DNA of 64,000 nt from the NCBI RefSeq assembly GCF_000183425.1, contig NC_014759.1:806001-870000 (forward strand), in the 5' to 3' direction. This DNA is from Marivirga tractuosa DSM 4126 (GTDB lineage: Bacteria > Bacteroidota > Bacteroidia > Cytophagales > Cyclobacteriaceae). Positions 36,693 through 45,061 of the stretch are shown here, piece after piece. Both the position numbers and the translations under genes were made by a program. The stretch's first letter is position 1. Every line of letters begins with the position of its first letter. The notes under the pieces are model-generated. The model saw nothing but the letters and a program-made list of their open reading frames with translations. It was not told where the DNA came from and did no database searches.

Positions 36693-37103
36693 ATGAAAGT
36701 AGCAGTTTTCAGGAAAGAACATTTTAATGCCGCCCATAGGTTAAACAATCCAAACTGGTCGGAAGAAAAAAACCAGAAGGTTTTTGGTAAATGTAACAAT
36801 CCCAATTTTCATGGTCATAATTACGAACTTATCGTTAAAGTAACAGGAGAAGTGGATCCTGATACCGGTTATGTTATGGATATGAAAGTGTTGAGTGATT
36901 TGATTAAAGAGAGGGTATTGGACAGATTTGATCACAAAAATTTGAATCTTGATACAAAGGAATTCTTAGATCTCAATCCCACCGCTGAAAACATTGCAGT
37001 TGTAATTTTTAATTTGTTGAGGGAAAAAATTGACCCTAAAAAAGAATTAAAAATCAAGTTATACGAAACGGAAAGAAACTATGTCGAATACCCCACAGAA
37101 TAA
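36693..37103 (+). CDS. 6-pyruvoyltetrahydropterin synthase-like (PTPS/QueD family)
   Basis: The 136-residue COG0720 protein has zinc histidines H15 (AAHRL), H40 and H42 (HGHNY), catalytic C34, and D80/H81 (FDHKNLNLD) plus E126. The motif is C34-x5-HGH (CNNPNFHGH), as in animal PTPS, not C-x3-HGH as in E. coli QueD. Together with the DHKNLNLD and TAEN segments this favours PTPS activity (dihydroneopterin triphosphate to 6-pyruvoyltetrahydropterin) over the queuosine enzyme, though the two are known to overlap. It overlaps folE by 23 bases, which supplies its substrate. Confidence 0.8.
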   Translation: MKVAVFRKEHFNAAHRLNNPNWSEEKNQKVFGKCNNPNFHGHNYELIVKVTGEVDPDTGYVMDMKVLSDLIKERVLDRFDHKNLNLDTKEFLDLNPTAENIAVVIFNLLREKIDPKKELKIKLYETERNYVEYPTE

Positions 37104-37782
37104 AAATAGAGATTTGGAAAATATTAATGAGCTTGAAGAATTCGGTGATGATCATGTAGCATCAAATTTTGAAACTCCATTAAGAGCCGATGCCTTTGAA
37201 ATGGATGATGACTTGAAAATGGAAATGATTGCTAAGCATTTTAAGGAAATCATGCACATTCTGGGTATGGATTTAAGCGATGATAGCTTGAAAGGAACTC
37301 CAAACAGAGTGGCTAAAATGTATGTAAAAGAAGTATTCAGTGGATTGAACCCAAAAAACAAACCACAACCGAAGCTTTTTGAGAATAAATATAAGTACAG
37401 TCAAATGTTAGTAGAAAAGGATATCACCTTCTACTCGCATTGTGAGCATCACTTTGTTCCAATTTATGGAAAAGCGCATGTGGCATATATTTCAAGTGGG
37501 AAGGTTATTGGTTTATCAAAAATCAATAGAATTGTTCAGTACTATTCGAAAAGACCACAAGTGCAGGAAAGACTAACAGTTCAAATTGCTGAGGAATTGA
37601 AAGAAGTAATGCAAACGGAAGATGTAGCAGTTGTTATGGATGCGAATCACATGTGTGTTTCTTCCCGTGGCGTAGGGGATACCAATAGCCGCACAGGAAC
37701 TTCTTATTTTGGTGGTAAATTTAATGATGAAGCTACAAGAAGAGAATTTTTGGATTACATTAATTCTCCTAATAATAGCTAA
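37081..37782 (+). CDS. folE: GTP cyclohydrolase I
   Basis: The 233-residue protein converts GTP to 7,8-dihydroneopterin triphosphate. The zinc site is in FYSHCEHHFVPIYGKAHVAYI, and the GTP-binding stretch KINRIVQYYSKRPQVQERL and SSRGVGDTNSRT are present. The start codon lies within the PTPS gene, overlapping by 23 bases in another frame, so both come from one mRNA. The first 45 residues are polar, as in many FolE. A hairpin terminator follows at 37807. Confidence 0.93.
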   Translation: MSNTPQNKNRDLENINELEEFGDDHVASNFETPLRADAFEMDDDLKMEMIAKHFKEIMHILGMDLSDDSLKGTPNRVAKMYVKEVFSGLNPKNKPQPKLFENKYKYSQMLVEKDITFYSHCEHHFVPIYGKAHVAYISSGKVIGLSKINRIVQYYSKRPQVQERLTVQIAEELKEVMQTEDVAVVMDANHMCVSSRGVGDTNSRTGTSYFGGKFNDEATRREFLDYINSPNNS

Positions 37783-37806
37783 AATCATTTATGAATTAAA
37801 TAGTGT

Positions 37807-37840
37807 AAAGCCAGTTTCGATTTTGAAGCTGGCTTTTTTA
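37807..37840 (+). terminator. Hairpin terminator after folE
   Basis: Arms AAAGCCAGTTTC (37807-37818) and GAAGCTGGCTTT (about 37825-37836) with a T-run after it. Ends the PTPS-folE transcript. Confidence 0.75.
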
Positions 37841-38006
37841 GTTTAAAATCAAGTATAATCACTTAACAGCATACCTGCAATTACAGAATTACTTTGAATC
37901 TCTAATCTTTAAAAAGTTAATCATATCCAATATCTAAAAATCAGCTGAAATTTGTAAACAATAGCTCTTGTTTAATGTTATAACTTATAAAATTAAACAA
38001 GATAAT

Positions 38007-38717
38007 ATGTCATTTAAGGATAAAAATATTTTAATAGTTGGAGCAAGCTCAGGAATTGGCTTAAGTCTTGCCAAAAAATTGAAAAAAGAAGGTGCCAATT
38101 TAATTTTGGCATCTCGAAATAAACCAGATTTATCAGGTGATTTCCACTACATTCAATTAGATGTTTTGGATATGAAGGATGAACTCAAACAGTTACCAGA
38201 TACACTGCATGGATTGGCTTACTGTCCCGGTAGCATTAATCTTAAGCCTTTTCAGAGCATCAAAGAGAATGATTATATCAACGACTTCAGATTGAACACA
38301 GTAGGTGCCGCCATGGTCATTCAGCAATCATTAAAGGCTTTAAAGAATGCTAAAGGGGCTAGCGTTGTACTGTTCAGTACCGTAGCCGCCAATACAGGAT
38401 TATCATTTCACGCTTCCATTGCCTCAGCAAAAGGTGCTTTACAAGGTTTTGGCTTGAGCATTGCAGCTGAGCTGGCCTCTAAACAAATCAGAGTAAATAT
38501 GGTAGCTCCCAGCCTAACTGATACCCCGCTAGCTGAAAATCTATTATCTAATGATGAGAAAAAAGAAGCTTCTAACAAAAGGCATCCAATTGGCCGATTT
38601 GGTAAACCCGAAGATATTTCAAATGCTGCTTGCTTCTTACTAGATAGTGAGAACAGTTGGATTACTGGGCAAATCATTGGAGTAGATGGTGGAATGGAAC
38701 GAATCAGAAATATTTAA
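38007..38717 (+). CDS. SDR-family oxidoreductase-like protein lacking the catalytic Tyr
   Basis: Starting at 38007, the 236-residue protein has the NAD(P)-binding GASSGIG (12-18), a catalytic-type N97 (RLNTVGAA) and S124 (FSTVAA), and the C-terminal ITGQIIGVDGG. The usual YxxxK is I138-x-x-x-K142 (SIASAKGAL), so the catalytic tyrosine is replaced by Ile. The fold is sound, but reductase activity is in doubt. It lies downstream of PTPS-folE, across a terminator; a pterin reductase role is possible but the missing Tyr argues for caution. The longer frame from 37968 adds an unlikely tail. Confidence 0.8.
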   Translation: MSFKDKNILIVGASSGIGLSLAKKLKKEGANLILASRNKPDLSGDFHYIQLDVLDMKDELKQLPDTLHGLAYCPGSINLKPFQSIKENDYINDFRLNTVGAAMVIQQSLKALKNAKGASVVLFSTVAANTGLSFHASIASAKGALQGFGLSIAAELASKQIRVNMVAPSLTDTPLAENLLSNDEKKEASNKRHPIGRFGKPEDISNAACFLLDSENSWITGQIIGVDGGMERIRNI

Positions 38718-38811
38718 GAGAACATCAAACATTTCAGCTAAGTGAATGTTACAACACCAAATAAATTTTTATTAAAAACAAATATTTTTTAAACCAATAT
38801 TAAATAAGATT

Positions 38812-39252
38812 ATGAGCAACGAAACAGAAACTTTGAAAGACAAGCTTGTCTCCCATCATGAAGGAACACATGCGAAAATTTCTTTTGTTGAGGGTAAACC
38901 TATTGCGGTTGTGGAAGCAAATAGTACATACATTCCAATTGAAGAGTTCAAGAAAACTTTTGAAGAGATTGGTAAATTAGTAGAGTCCAAAAAGATATCG
39001 AAATTAATCTTTGACAAAAGAAAATTAACTGTTTTCCATCAACCTTCAATGGAGTGGTATTTTACAGAATGGAAAGAGCAAATGTGGCACAAAGGCCTGA
39101 AAACACACAGAAAAATTTTGCCTGATAATAAAGTCTTTCAGCAAAGTGTTAAAATTGGAAGAGAAAAAATCAAAGAAGAAAATCCCAATTTGAAATTCAA
39201 TGAGATGGATATTCAATATAAAGATTCTCTCCAAGACGCAATTGATAATTGA
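38812..39252 (+). CDS. STAS-like protein, unknown
   Basis: The 146-residue protein has no signal or membrane segment. Strand/helix alternation (IAVVEANSTYIPIEEFKKTFEEIGKL, then ISKLIFDKRKL) is like SpoIIAA/STAS-type domains found in Bacteroidota, but I cannot name a family. It lies 4 bases upstream of a coiled-coil gene, and a paralog of that gene follows. The 46152 gene has a similar fold outline. Confidence 0.6.
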   Translation: MSNETETLKDKLVSHHEGTHAKISFVEGKPIAVVEANSTYIPIEEFKKTFEEIGKLVESKKISKLIFDKRKLTVFHQPSMEWYFTEWKEQMWHKGLKTHRKILPDNKVFQQSVKIGREKIKEENPNLKFNEMDIQYKDSLQDAIDN

Positions 39253-39256
39253 GTTT

Positions 39257-39505
39257 ATGGCCGTTGATACTGTAGAAAAGTTAAAATTAGAGCTAGAGAA
39301 ATCCAATAATGAAATTAAGATTCTTAAATCGAAATATGAGAATCAAGTTGGAGAGCTCAAGAAAGAAGTTTCGTATTTGAAAGAGCAACTAATGGCTCAA
39401 CAAGATATGCTTAAAATGGCAGTGGATTATGCGAATAAATTAGGGAAAGAATTAAAAGGATTAAAAAAGAGAATAGATTCAGGTAATTTTCAAAGCATAC
39501 ATTAA
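39257..39505 (+). CDS. Small coiled-coil protein, first of a paralog pair
   Basis: From the ATG at 39257 the product is 82 residues, nearly all a heptad-patterned coiled coil (VEKLKLELEKSNNEIKIL ... EVSYLKEQLMAQQDMLKMAV). It is a paralog of the next gene's product: EVSYLKEQLMAQQDMLKMAVDYANKL against EISFLKEQIQAQHTMIEQSIDYVMKL. The start is four bases after the STAS-like gene. Function unknown. Confidence 0.65.
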   Translation: MAVDTVEKLKLELEKSNNEIKILKSKYENQVGELKKEVSYLKEQLMAQQDMLKMAVDYANKLGKELKGLKKRIDSGNFQSIH

Positions 39506-39578
39506 AAGTAAGAGAATAACGCTAAAAAAAAGGTTACGTTTTTTTAAACAATTTTGATAAACGGCTTATTATTATTGC

Positions 39579-39824
39579 ATGAGTAGAATTCCAGAATCGT
39601 ACTATTTCTATAAAGATCAGCTTCGAAGAGCAAAAGAAGAAAAAGCTAAGCTTCAAAAAGAGTATGAATCAAAAATAAATGGATTAAATGATGAAATATC
39701 ATTTTTAAAGGAGCAAATTCAAGCGCAACATACTATGATTGAGCAATCGATTGATTATGTAATGAAACTAGAACAGCAGATCAAGACTTTTGATTTAGAA
39801 CTCTCTACTGATAAGGAGAAATAA
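39579..39824 (+). CDS. Small coiled-coil protein, second paralog
   Basis: The 81-residue protein is a coiled coil (KDQLRRAKEEKAKLQKEYE ... EISFLKEQIQAQHTMIEQ) and is related to the previous gene's product through most of its length, differing mainly in its N-terminal SRIPESYYFY. The pair suggests a duplicated or hetero-oligomerising unit. Two hairpins follow it. Confidence 0.65.
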   Translation: MSRIPESYYFYKDQLRRAKEEKAKLQKEYESKINGLNDEISFLKEQIQAQHTMIEQSIDYVMKLEQQIKTFDLELSTDKEK

Positions 39825-39860
39825 TCAAAAAAAAACAGAAGACAAAGTACGGTTTACTAA

Positions 39861-39888
39861 AAGGCACATGTTATGCGGCATGTGCCTT
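39861..39888 (+). terminator. Hairpin terminator
   Basis: AAGGCACATG (39861-39870) and CATGTGCCTT (39879-39888) are perfect arms, followed by TTATATTTTT. Ends the coiled-coil gene transcript. Confidence 0.75.
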
Positions 39889-39913
39889 TATATTTTTAAA
39901 TACAGCCAACAAA

Positions 39914-39942
39914 AAAACATCCGCACTTTAAACGGATGTTTT
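39914..39942. terminator. Second hairpin, possibly bidirectional
   Basis: AAAACATCCG (39914-39923) and CGGATGTTTT (39933-39942) are perfect arms around a 9-base loop, with an A-run upstream. It may stop minus-strand transcription leaving hflC. Confidence 0.6.
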
Positions 39943-39964
39943 GCTATTTCTATAAAAACAAATA

Positions 39965-40257
39965 ACCTGAATTCCACATTAATTTGGTAATTCAGATTAT
40001 TCACCCAAGGGGTTACCAGCTTATGGCTGGCATCCAAGAATATACTGCGTGGTCTTTTTTAAGATATAGCGAGCTATATAGAGTAAAGACAACGCAATAT
40101 ATTGGATTTACGTAGAAAAGCTTTTTTGATTCCGCTTGTAAATAGCGATTTTCTTCCTAAAATTTTCCTACAAAAGCTCGCTATTGCTACAATATTTTTA
40201 GTTGAATCTCACTACTTACAAACGGTCTGAATCGTGAATTAATAATCGAATTCAGGT
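39965..40257. mobile_element. MITE-like element with target-site duplication
   Basis: The 293-bp non-coding segment starts ACCTGAATTC and ends GAATTCAGGT, an exact inverted pair. The similarity continues inward over about 35 bases (ATTAATT and ATTCAGA shared). The 5-bp AAATA is found directly outside both ends (39960-39964 and 40258-40262). Internally there is a long imperfect hairpin (about 40030-40110). No open frame is present. It lies two bases beyond the hflC stop codon. The nature as a non-autonomous transposon is inferred. Confidence 0.65.
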
Positions 40258-40263
40258 AAATAC

Positions 40264-41205
40264 TTAGTCCATAGATTTTAAATACTTATAGAGATCACTA
40301 TCTGTAGATAAAATCACAGTAGTTTCGCTATTAAAAGTCCTCTGAAATGTTTCCATGGATTTTAAAAAGGAGTACAATTCTCTTGAGGCATTATTTTTAT
40401 TATATGCATTAGCATAAATAGCAGCGGCCTCTGCATCCGCTTTACCTTTTATCTGCTCAGCAATTTTAAAGGCTTCTGATTGAATACTTTTCAATTCGCG
40501 CTCTTTCTCCCCGTTAATTCTAGAAGCTTCCCCCTGACCTTCTGAACGGAATTTATCAGCTATTCTGAAACGCTCAGATTTCATTCTTTCATATACCTGG
40601 GTTCTAACTTCCTCAACATAATTGATTCTTTTAAAACGGAAATCGAGAATTTCAATTCCTAAGTCTTGAGTCTGCAAATTAGCTGACTTTTGAATGTATT
40701 CTTGAATGCTATCACGACCAACATTTATCTGTACCAAGCTATCCTCTACGATTTCACTTATTGCACCACTAGAGATTGGTGTTCTATTACTTGTTCTTAC
40801 TGCTTCTTCAAGATAGTTGTTGGCAATAAAATCACGCGTTTCCCCATCCAAAATATCATCTAAACGAGACTGTGCCCCACGTTCATTAGTCAAACGTTTG
40901 AAAAACTGAAGTGGGTCTGTAATTTGCCAACGGGCATAAGTATCCACAAAAATAAATTTCTTATCTTTTGTCGGTACTTGATTTGGATCACCATCCCACT
41001 CTAAATATCGCTTATCGAAGAAATTTGCTGTTTGCACAAAGGGAACTTTGAAATGAATTCCAGCATCTTTTACTGCATCACCTACAGGCTTTCCGAACTG
41101 GGTGATGATCACCTGTTCCGATTCGCGAACTATATATGCACTCTGAGCAATTACTATTAAAGCAACTACTACTATGACTAATATGGTTATTAATGATTTT
41201 TTCAT
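40264..41205 (-). CDS. hflC: HflC, SPFH-domain membrane protein
   Basis: The 313-residue protein has one N-terminal membrane helix (about 5-24) and an SPFH/prohibitin domain (SEQVIITQFGKPVGDAVKDAG, near 28), with a long helical C-terminal part (ERMKSERFRIADKFRSEGQGEA). With HflK, encoded just upstream, it forms the ring complex that encloses and modulates the FtsH protease. The gene follows hflK by 27 bases; its stop is almost touched by the MITE-like element. Confidence 0.88.
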   Translation of the reverse strand: MKKSLITILVIVVVALIVIAQSAYIVRESEQVIITQFGKPVGDAVKDAGIHFKVPFVQTANFFDKRYLEWDGDPNQVPTKDKKFIFVDTYARWQITDPLQFFKRLTNERGAQSRLDDILDGETRDFIANNYLEEAVRTSNRTPISSGAISEIVEDSLVQINVGRDSIQEYIQKSANLQTQDLGIEILDFRFKRINYVEEVRTQVYERMKSERFRIADKFRSEGQGEASRINGEKERELKSIQSEAFKIAEQIKGKADAEAAAIYANAYNKNNASRELYSFLKSMETFQRTFNSETTVILSTDSDLYKYLKSMD

Positions 41206-41232
41206 ATTTCCTATTTCAATTTTTTAAAATAA

Positions 41233-42222
41233 TTACTGATTAATTTTCTTACCTGATTGCGTAGCCATATTTAACAATGGCAATACATTTCCTCCTTTTT
41301 CATCAGTAATAATTTTATCTCCTAATTTAGGTACTACTTCCTGCATGGTTTCTAGATAAATCCTAGTTTTAGTAACACCTGGTGCTTTAATGTACTCAGT
41401 ATAAAGTTCATTAAACCTAGCTACCTCACCTTCAGAATTGTTCACTCTTTCTGTTGCATAACCTTCAGCTTTTTGAATAGTCTCCTCAGCCTGACCTCTT
41501 GCTTTAGGAATAACCTTATTATACTCAGATTTAGCCTGGTTAATCAAAGTCTCTTTTTCCTGTTGCGCTTCATTAACCGCATTAAATGCTCCTCTAACAG
41601 GCTCAGGTGGTGTCACATCTTGTAAAACCACTTGCTCAACCCTAATCCCTAATTCATAATCATTAGAAATCTCTTGAATTAAAACTTTCAATTTCCCAGC
41701 AATTTCTGCTCTACCAACTGTAAGCACTTCATTCACGGTTCTGTCACCAACTATTTGTCTCATCCCAGATTCTGAAATATCCCTTAAAGTTTCTTCTGGG
41801 TTTCTTACTTTGAATAGGAAATTATAGGGGTTATCAATTCGATATTGGACTACCCATTCTACATCTGCTAAATTTAAATCTCCAGTCAGCATTAAAGATT
41901 CACCTTCTGCACCTCTTTTAGAAAATGTAGATTGAACACCTGCACTGGTCGTTCTAAAACCAAATTCCTGCTTTTGTTGACGTTCAACCGGAACTTTAGT
42001 CACTGATTCCACAAATGGAATTTTAAAGTTCAACCCAGACTCAAGCGTTCTATTGTAAGCTCCCAACCGGGTTACAACCCCGACTTCTTCTGCTCCTACT
42101 TGAAAGAAAGTACTGATAACAGCTGCTAGAACTACTACCACCACTACTATCAAGCGTATGTTTTTTACTATTTTTTGAAAGGACTCTTTTGCTTTGTCCC
42201 CATCAAATTCAAATTCTGCCAT
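41233..42222 (-). CDS. hflK: HflK, SPFH-domain membrane protein
   Basis: The 329-residue protein has a membrane helix (about 24-45) and an SPFH domain (VGVVTRLGAYNRTLESGLNFKIPF near 48). The Gly-rich N-terminal tail of proteobacterial HflK is missing, as is common in Bacteroidota. It pairs with HflC downstream. Confidence 0.87.
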   Translation of the reverse strand: MAEFEFDGDKAKESFQKIVKNIRLIVVVVVVLAAVISTFFQVGAEEVGVVTRLGAYNRTLESGLNFKIPFVESVTKVPVERQQKQEFGFRTTSAGVQSTFSKRGAEGESLMLTGDLNLADVEWVVQYRIDNPYNFLFKVRNPEETLRDISESGMRQIVGDRTVNEVLTVGRAEIAGKLKVLIQEISNDYELGIRVEQVVLQDVTPPEPVRGAFNAVNEAQQEKETLINQAKSEYNKVIPKARGQAEETIQKAEGYATERVNNSEGEVARFNELYTEYIKAPGVTKTRIYLETMQEVVPKLGDKIITDEKGGNVLPLLNMATQSGKKINQ

Positions 42223-42323
42223 AAATATGCTTTTTATTGGTTAATTGTTTTTACTATATAAACTCGTTTTTACTAAATTTTTAATTCGTAACTATTAATT
42301 AATCCATTACTAATTATTAATTA

Positions 42324-43793
42324 TTACTCACCCCACTTCCATTCGTTCCCTAACTCCAATTCTTCTTTTAAACCTTGTTCAATTAAAAAATCTTTGGTTT
42401 GCTCAAAATCTAATTTCTTGGTAGGGATTTCCTCTAAATTAGCCAACTCCCATAAGAACATGCCTGCAAAACGTACGGTATTCTTAAGATGTTCCTCATT
42501 TACCAATGAAAAATCATCTCCATTAGAATGATAATAGCTATAAACTTTTCTTTCTAAGTTCCCAACTAAGCCGACTACGGGAACACCTTCCATCATAAAT
42601 GACTGATGATCGCTATGTAGGCCTGCTTTATTGGCATTTGTATTTTCATAACTTGAATCAACCGCCTGTATTTTTGCACCAATCTCATCAAACAAAGGTA
42701 GCATCTCTGTTCTTCCAGCAGCATTAAACCCTTTCGGGTTGCCACTCATGTCAATATTCATCATATAAGAAACATTGCCTAGCTCACCTTGATCAGCCAA
42801 CATTTTCACCATTTCCTTTGAGCCTAACAAGCCTTGCTCCTCTCCCATAAACATCACAAATTTTATATTTCTTTTAGGTTGTAAATCAAGTGCTTTATAA
42901 GTTCTGGCAATATCCAAAATTGCAGCTATCCCTATTCCATTATCAATGGCGCCAGTGGACAAATCCCAACTATCTAAATGACCTCCAAGAATGATATTTT
43001 CATTCGTTTTCTCTTTGGCTGGTAAAGTAGCAATCACATTTCTTGACTTGATCATTTCACTTTTATTACTCATTTGAATATGAGCGGAAATTTCCTCTCC
43101 GTTTTTTAGTTGCTTCTTCAAATCCATCCCTTTTTCATAGCTTATACAAATAGCAGGAATATCAATCAAGCTCCCAGTTACGGATGCCGTTCCCGTCAAT
43201 AACACTCCACCTGGAACTTGATTTATAATTATGATCCCTTCAGCTCCGTATTCAATTGCCAATGCAGTTTTTTCAGATCGATGGATATTTTTCAGACCTT
43301 CAGGACTGTCCTCTAAAATTCCTATATAAACCAAAGCAATTTTACCTTTTACTTCATTCTTTAAGCTGTCAAAATCAGCTCTCAAACCATTATTCACATC
43401 AATTACTTGATGCTCAACATCAGCTGACACTGGAGAATGGCCCAAGGATACAACTTCTTCTACTTCTTGTTTATTAATTTCAAGTCTTACCGAATCACGA
43501 GCCCAAGCCTCTACTTCAAACTCATGATATTGAACATCTTCATATCCATAAGATTTGAATAACTCATAAGTGTATTCCTCTGCTTCAGCACCATTATCAG
43601 AACCTGTCAAACGGTGACCTATTTCTGAAGTCATTTTCTCTAAGTTTGTGTAAGCTTTACTGTTGCTTTGAACTTCCTTATTTATTGCATTTAAAACATT
43701 TTGCTCTTCTTTTTGATCGGTAACACAGGATACAAGAAGAAAAAGTGGTAGGCTGAAAATTAGTAGTTTAATGGTTTTCTGTTTATTTTTCAT
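42324..43793 (-). CDS. M28-family metallopeptidase lipoprotein
   Basis: The 489-residue protein has a lipobox (FLLVSC, Cys near 23). A PA-type inserted domain (about 110-240) precedes the peptidase core, where the zinc ligands lie in GGHLDSWDLSTGAIDNGIG (His, Asp), MGEEQGLLGS (Glu pair), NIDMSG (Asp) and GLHSDHQSF (His). It should release N-terminal amino acids from peptides in the envelope. Confidence 0.87.
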   Translation of the reverse strand: MKNKQKTIKLLIFSLPLFLLVSCVTDQKEEQNVLNAINKEVQSNSKAYTNLEKMTSEIGHRLTGSDNGAEAEEYTYELFKSYGYEDVQYHEFEVEAWARDSVRLEINKQEVEEVVSLGHSPVSADVEHQVIDVNNGLRADFDSLKNEVKGKIALVYIGILEDSPEGLKNIHRSEKTALAIEYGAEGIIIINQVPGGVLLTGTASVTGSLIDIPAICISYEKGMDLKKQLKNGEEISAHIQMSNKSEMIKSRNVIATLPAKEKTNENIILGGHLDSWDLSTGAIDNGIGIAAILDIARTYKALDLQPKRNIKFVMFMGEEQGLLGSKEMVKMLADQGELGNVSYMMNIDMSGNPKGFNAAGRTEMLPLFDEIGAKIQAVDSSYENTNANKAGLHSDHQSFMMEGVPVVGLVGNLERKVYSYYHSNGDDFSLVNEEHLKNTVRFAGMFLWELANLEEIPTKKLDFEQTKDFLIEQGLKEELELGNEWKWGE

Positions 43794-43990
43794 TGTTATA
43801 AATTTTCAAAATTGAAGTTAAGCAAATCTAAGCACAATATTGAAATTCCAATGCACCATAAATAAAAAAGCCAGTGAAATGACTTGAAATCAATCTATCC
43901 AAATCAAAACACAAAACAAGTATGGATTGACGATAACCTCAACAAGAGGATTAGGTGAAAATTTTGATCAATGAAAATAGACATAAAGAA

Positions 43991-44407
43991 ATGAATATTG
44001 AATTTTGGATGAAACTGGCTATTGATTTAGCCAAGGAGCGCAAAACACCATTCGGAGCAGTATTGGTAGATCCTGAAGGACAGCATGTGAGTGGCTACAA
44101 CACTACTATTTTGGATGGTGCTGTAGCACATGCTGAAATTAACGCAATCAGCAAAATCAAGCAACTTGATTATGACAGAGCTGAAGAATTGACACTATTC
44201 ACTACTGTAGAACCTTGTCCCATGTGTATGTCTGCCATTATTTGGGCAGGCATTGGAGAAGTGATTTATGGGTGTGATATTTCAACTGCTTCAAAATATG
44301 GCAATCAAATAAACATAAGAGCTAAAAAAATCGCTTCTGAATCATGGTATGCGCCCATTATTAAGGGTGGCCTTTTAGCAATAGAATGTGAGGGATTATT
44401 TAAATAG
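43991..44407 (+). CDS. Nucleoside/nucleobase deaminase (CDA superfamily)
   Basis: Starting at 43991 the product is 138 residues with the zinc deaminase motifs HAEINA and PCPMCMSAIIWAGI. WMKLAIDLAKERKTPFGAVLV matches the guanine deaminase/TadA-like branch. It could be a guanine deaminase; tRNA adenosine deaminase is less likely because the usual TadA C-terminus is absent. The upstream Met at 43955 adds residues outside the domain. Confidence 0.85.
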   Translation: MNIEFWMKLAIDLAKERKTPFGAVLVDPEGQHVSGYNTTILDGAVAHAEINAISKIKQLDYDRAEELTLFTTVEPCPMCMSAIIWAGIGEVIYGCDISTASKYGNQINIRAKKIASESWYAPIIKGGLLAIECEGLFK

Positions 44408-44440
44408 AATTACTTAAAAATGACCAGTATTTGAACTACA

Positions 44441-45061
44441 TTAGTATTTAGTTGAACTTAGAAAACTTTTGAATTCTAAAAATTCCTCTAATTGATGTTC
44501 TGGAATTTTATGGAGCTGCAACTGCTCGTAATATTCATAAAAAACCGCATCAGTGATTTTCTCCCCCAATAAGATTTGCAATAAATAACTCCTTTGACAG
44601 AGTTTAAACAAATTGGGCTTTCTTTTAACACTTGAAAATATCACCTCTTTCAAATGCTCCGATAAATTATTCAAGTTTGATAAGTCATCCAACCATTTAA
44701 ACCCTTCTTTGACAAAGGCATTTTCTATTTCTGAGAGGATTTTTGAAAGCTCAATTTCATTCTGAATTAAATTTCTTTTTGAGATCCCTAGTGAAATTTG
44801 GGAATGATTCTCCCAATAGCTTAAACTGAGTTTTTCTGTTTCCTGTTGTTTGTAAAAGCGAAAAATATTTGCTTCAATCTCATCGACTCTAATCGCCAAT
44901 TGAACTTCAAGCATCAATCCATCTTCATAGGCAGTAGCATTCAACACCACTATTTTACTGCCCCTCTTGAACAATTGTTGGAAGGCATTATGTCCTTCAA
45001 TTTTATAATAGTGAAAGTCATTTAAAAAATTTTCTAATTTCCGTATGACCTCCTGTTTCAT
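44441..45061 (-). CDS. Hypothetical protein, 206 residues
   Basis: The protein is soluble, helix-rich in its C-terminal half, with no catalytic motif and no signal peptide. I do not recognise it. Its start overlaps the stop of the YheT-like hydrolase gene by one base, so the two are translationally coupled. Charge pattern and composition match neighbouring genes. Confidence 0.6.
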   Translation of the reverse strand: MKQEVIRKLENFLNDFHYYKIEGHNAFQQLFKRGSKIVVLNATAYEDGLMLEVQLAIRVDEIEANIFRFYKQQETEKLSLSYWENHSQISLGISKRNLIQNEIELSKILSEIENAFVKEGFKWLDDLSNLNNLSEHLKEVIFSSVKRKPNLFKLCQRSYLLQILLGEKITDAVFYEYYEQLQLHKIPEHQLEEFLEFKSFLSSTKY

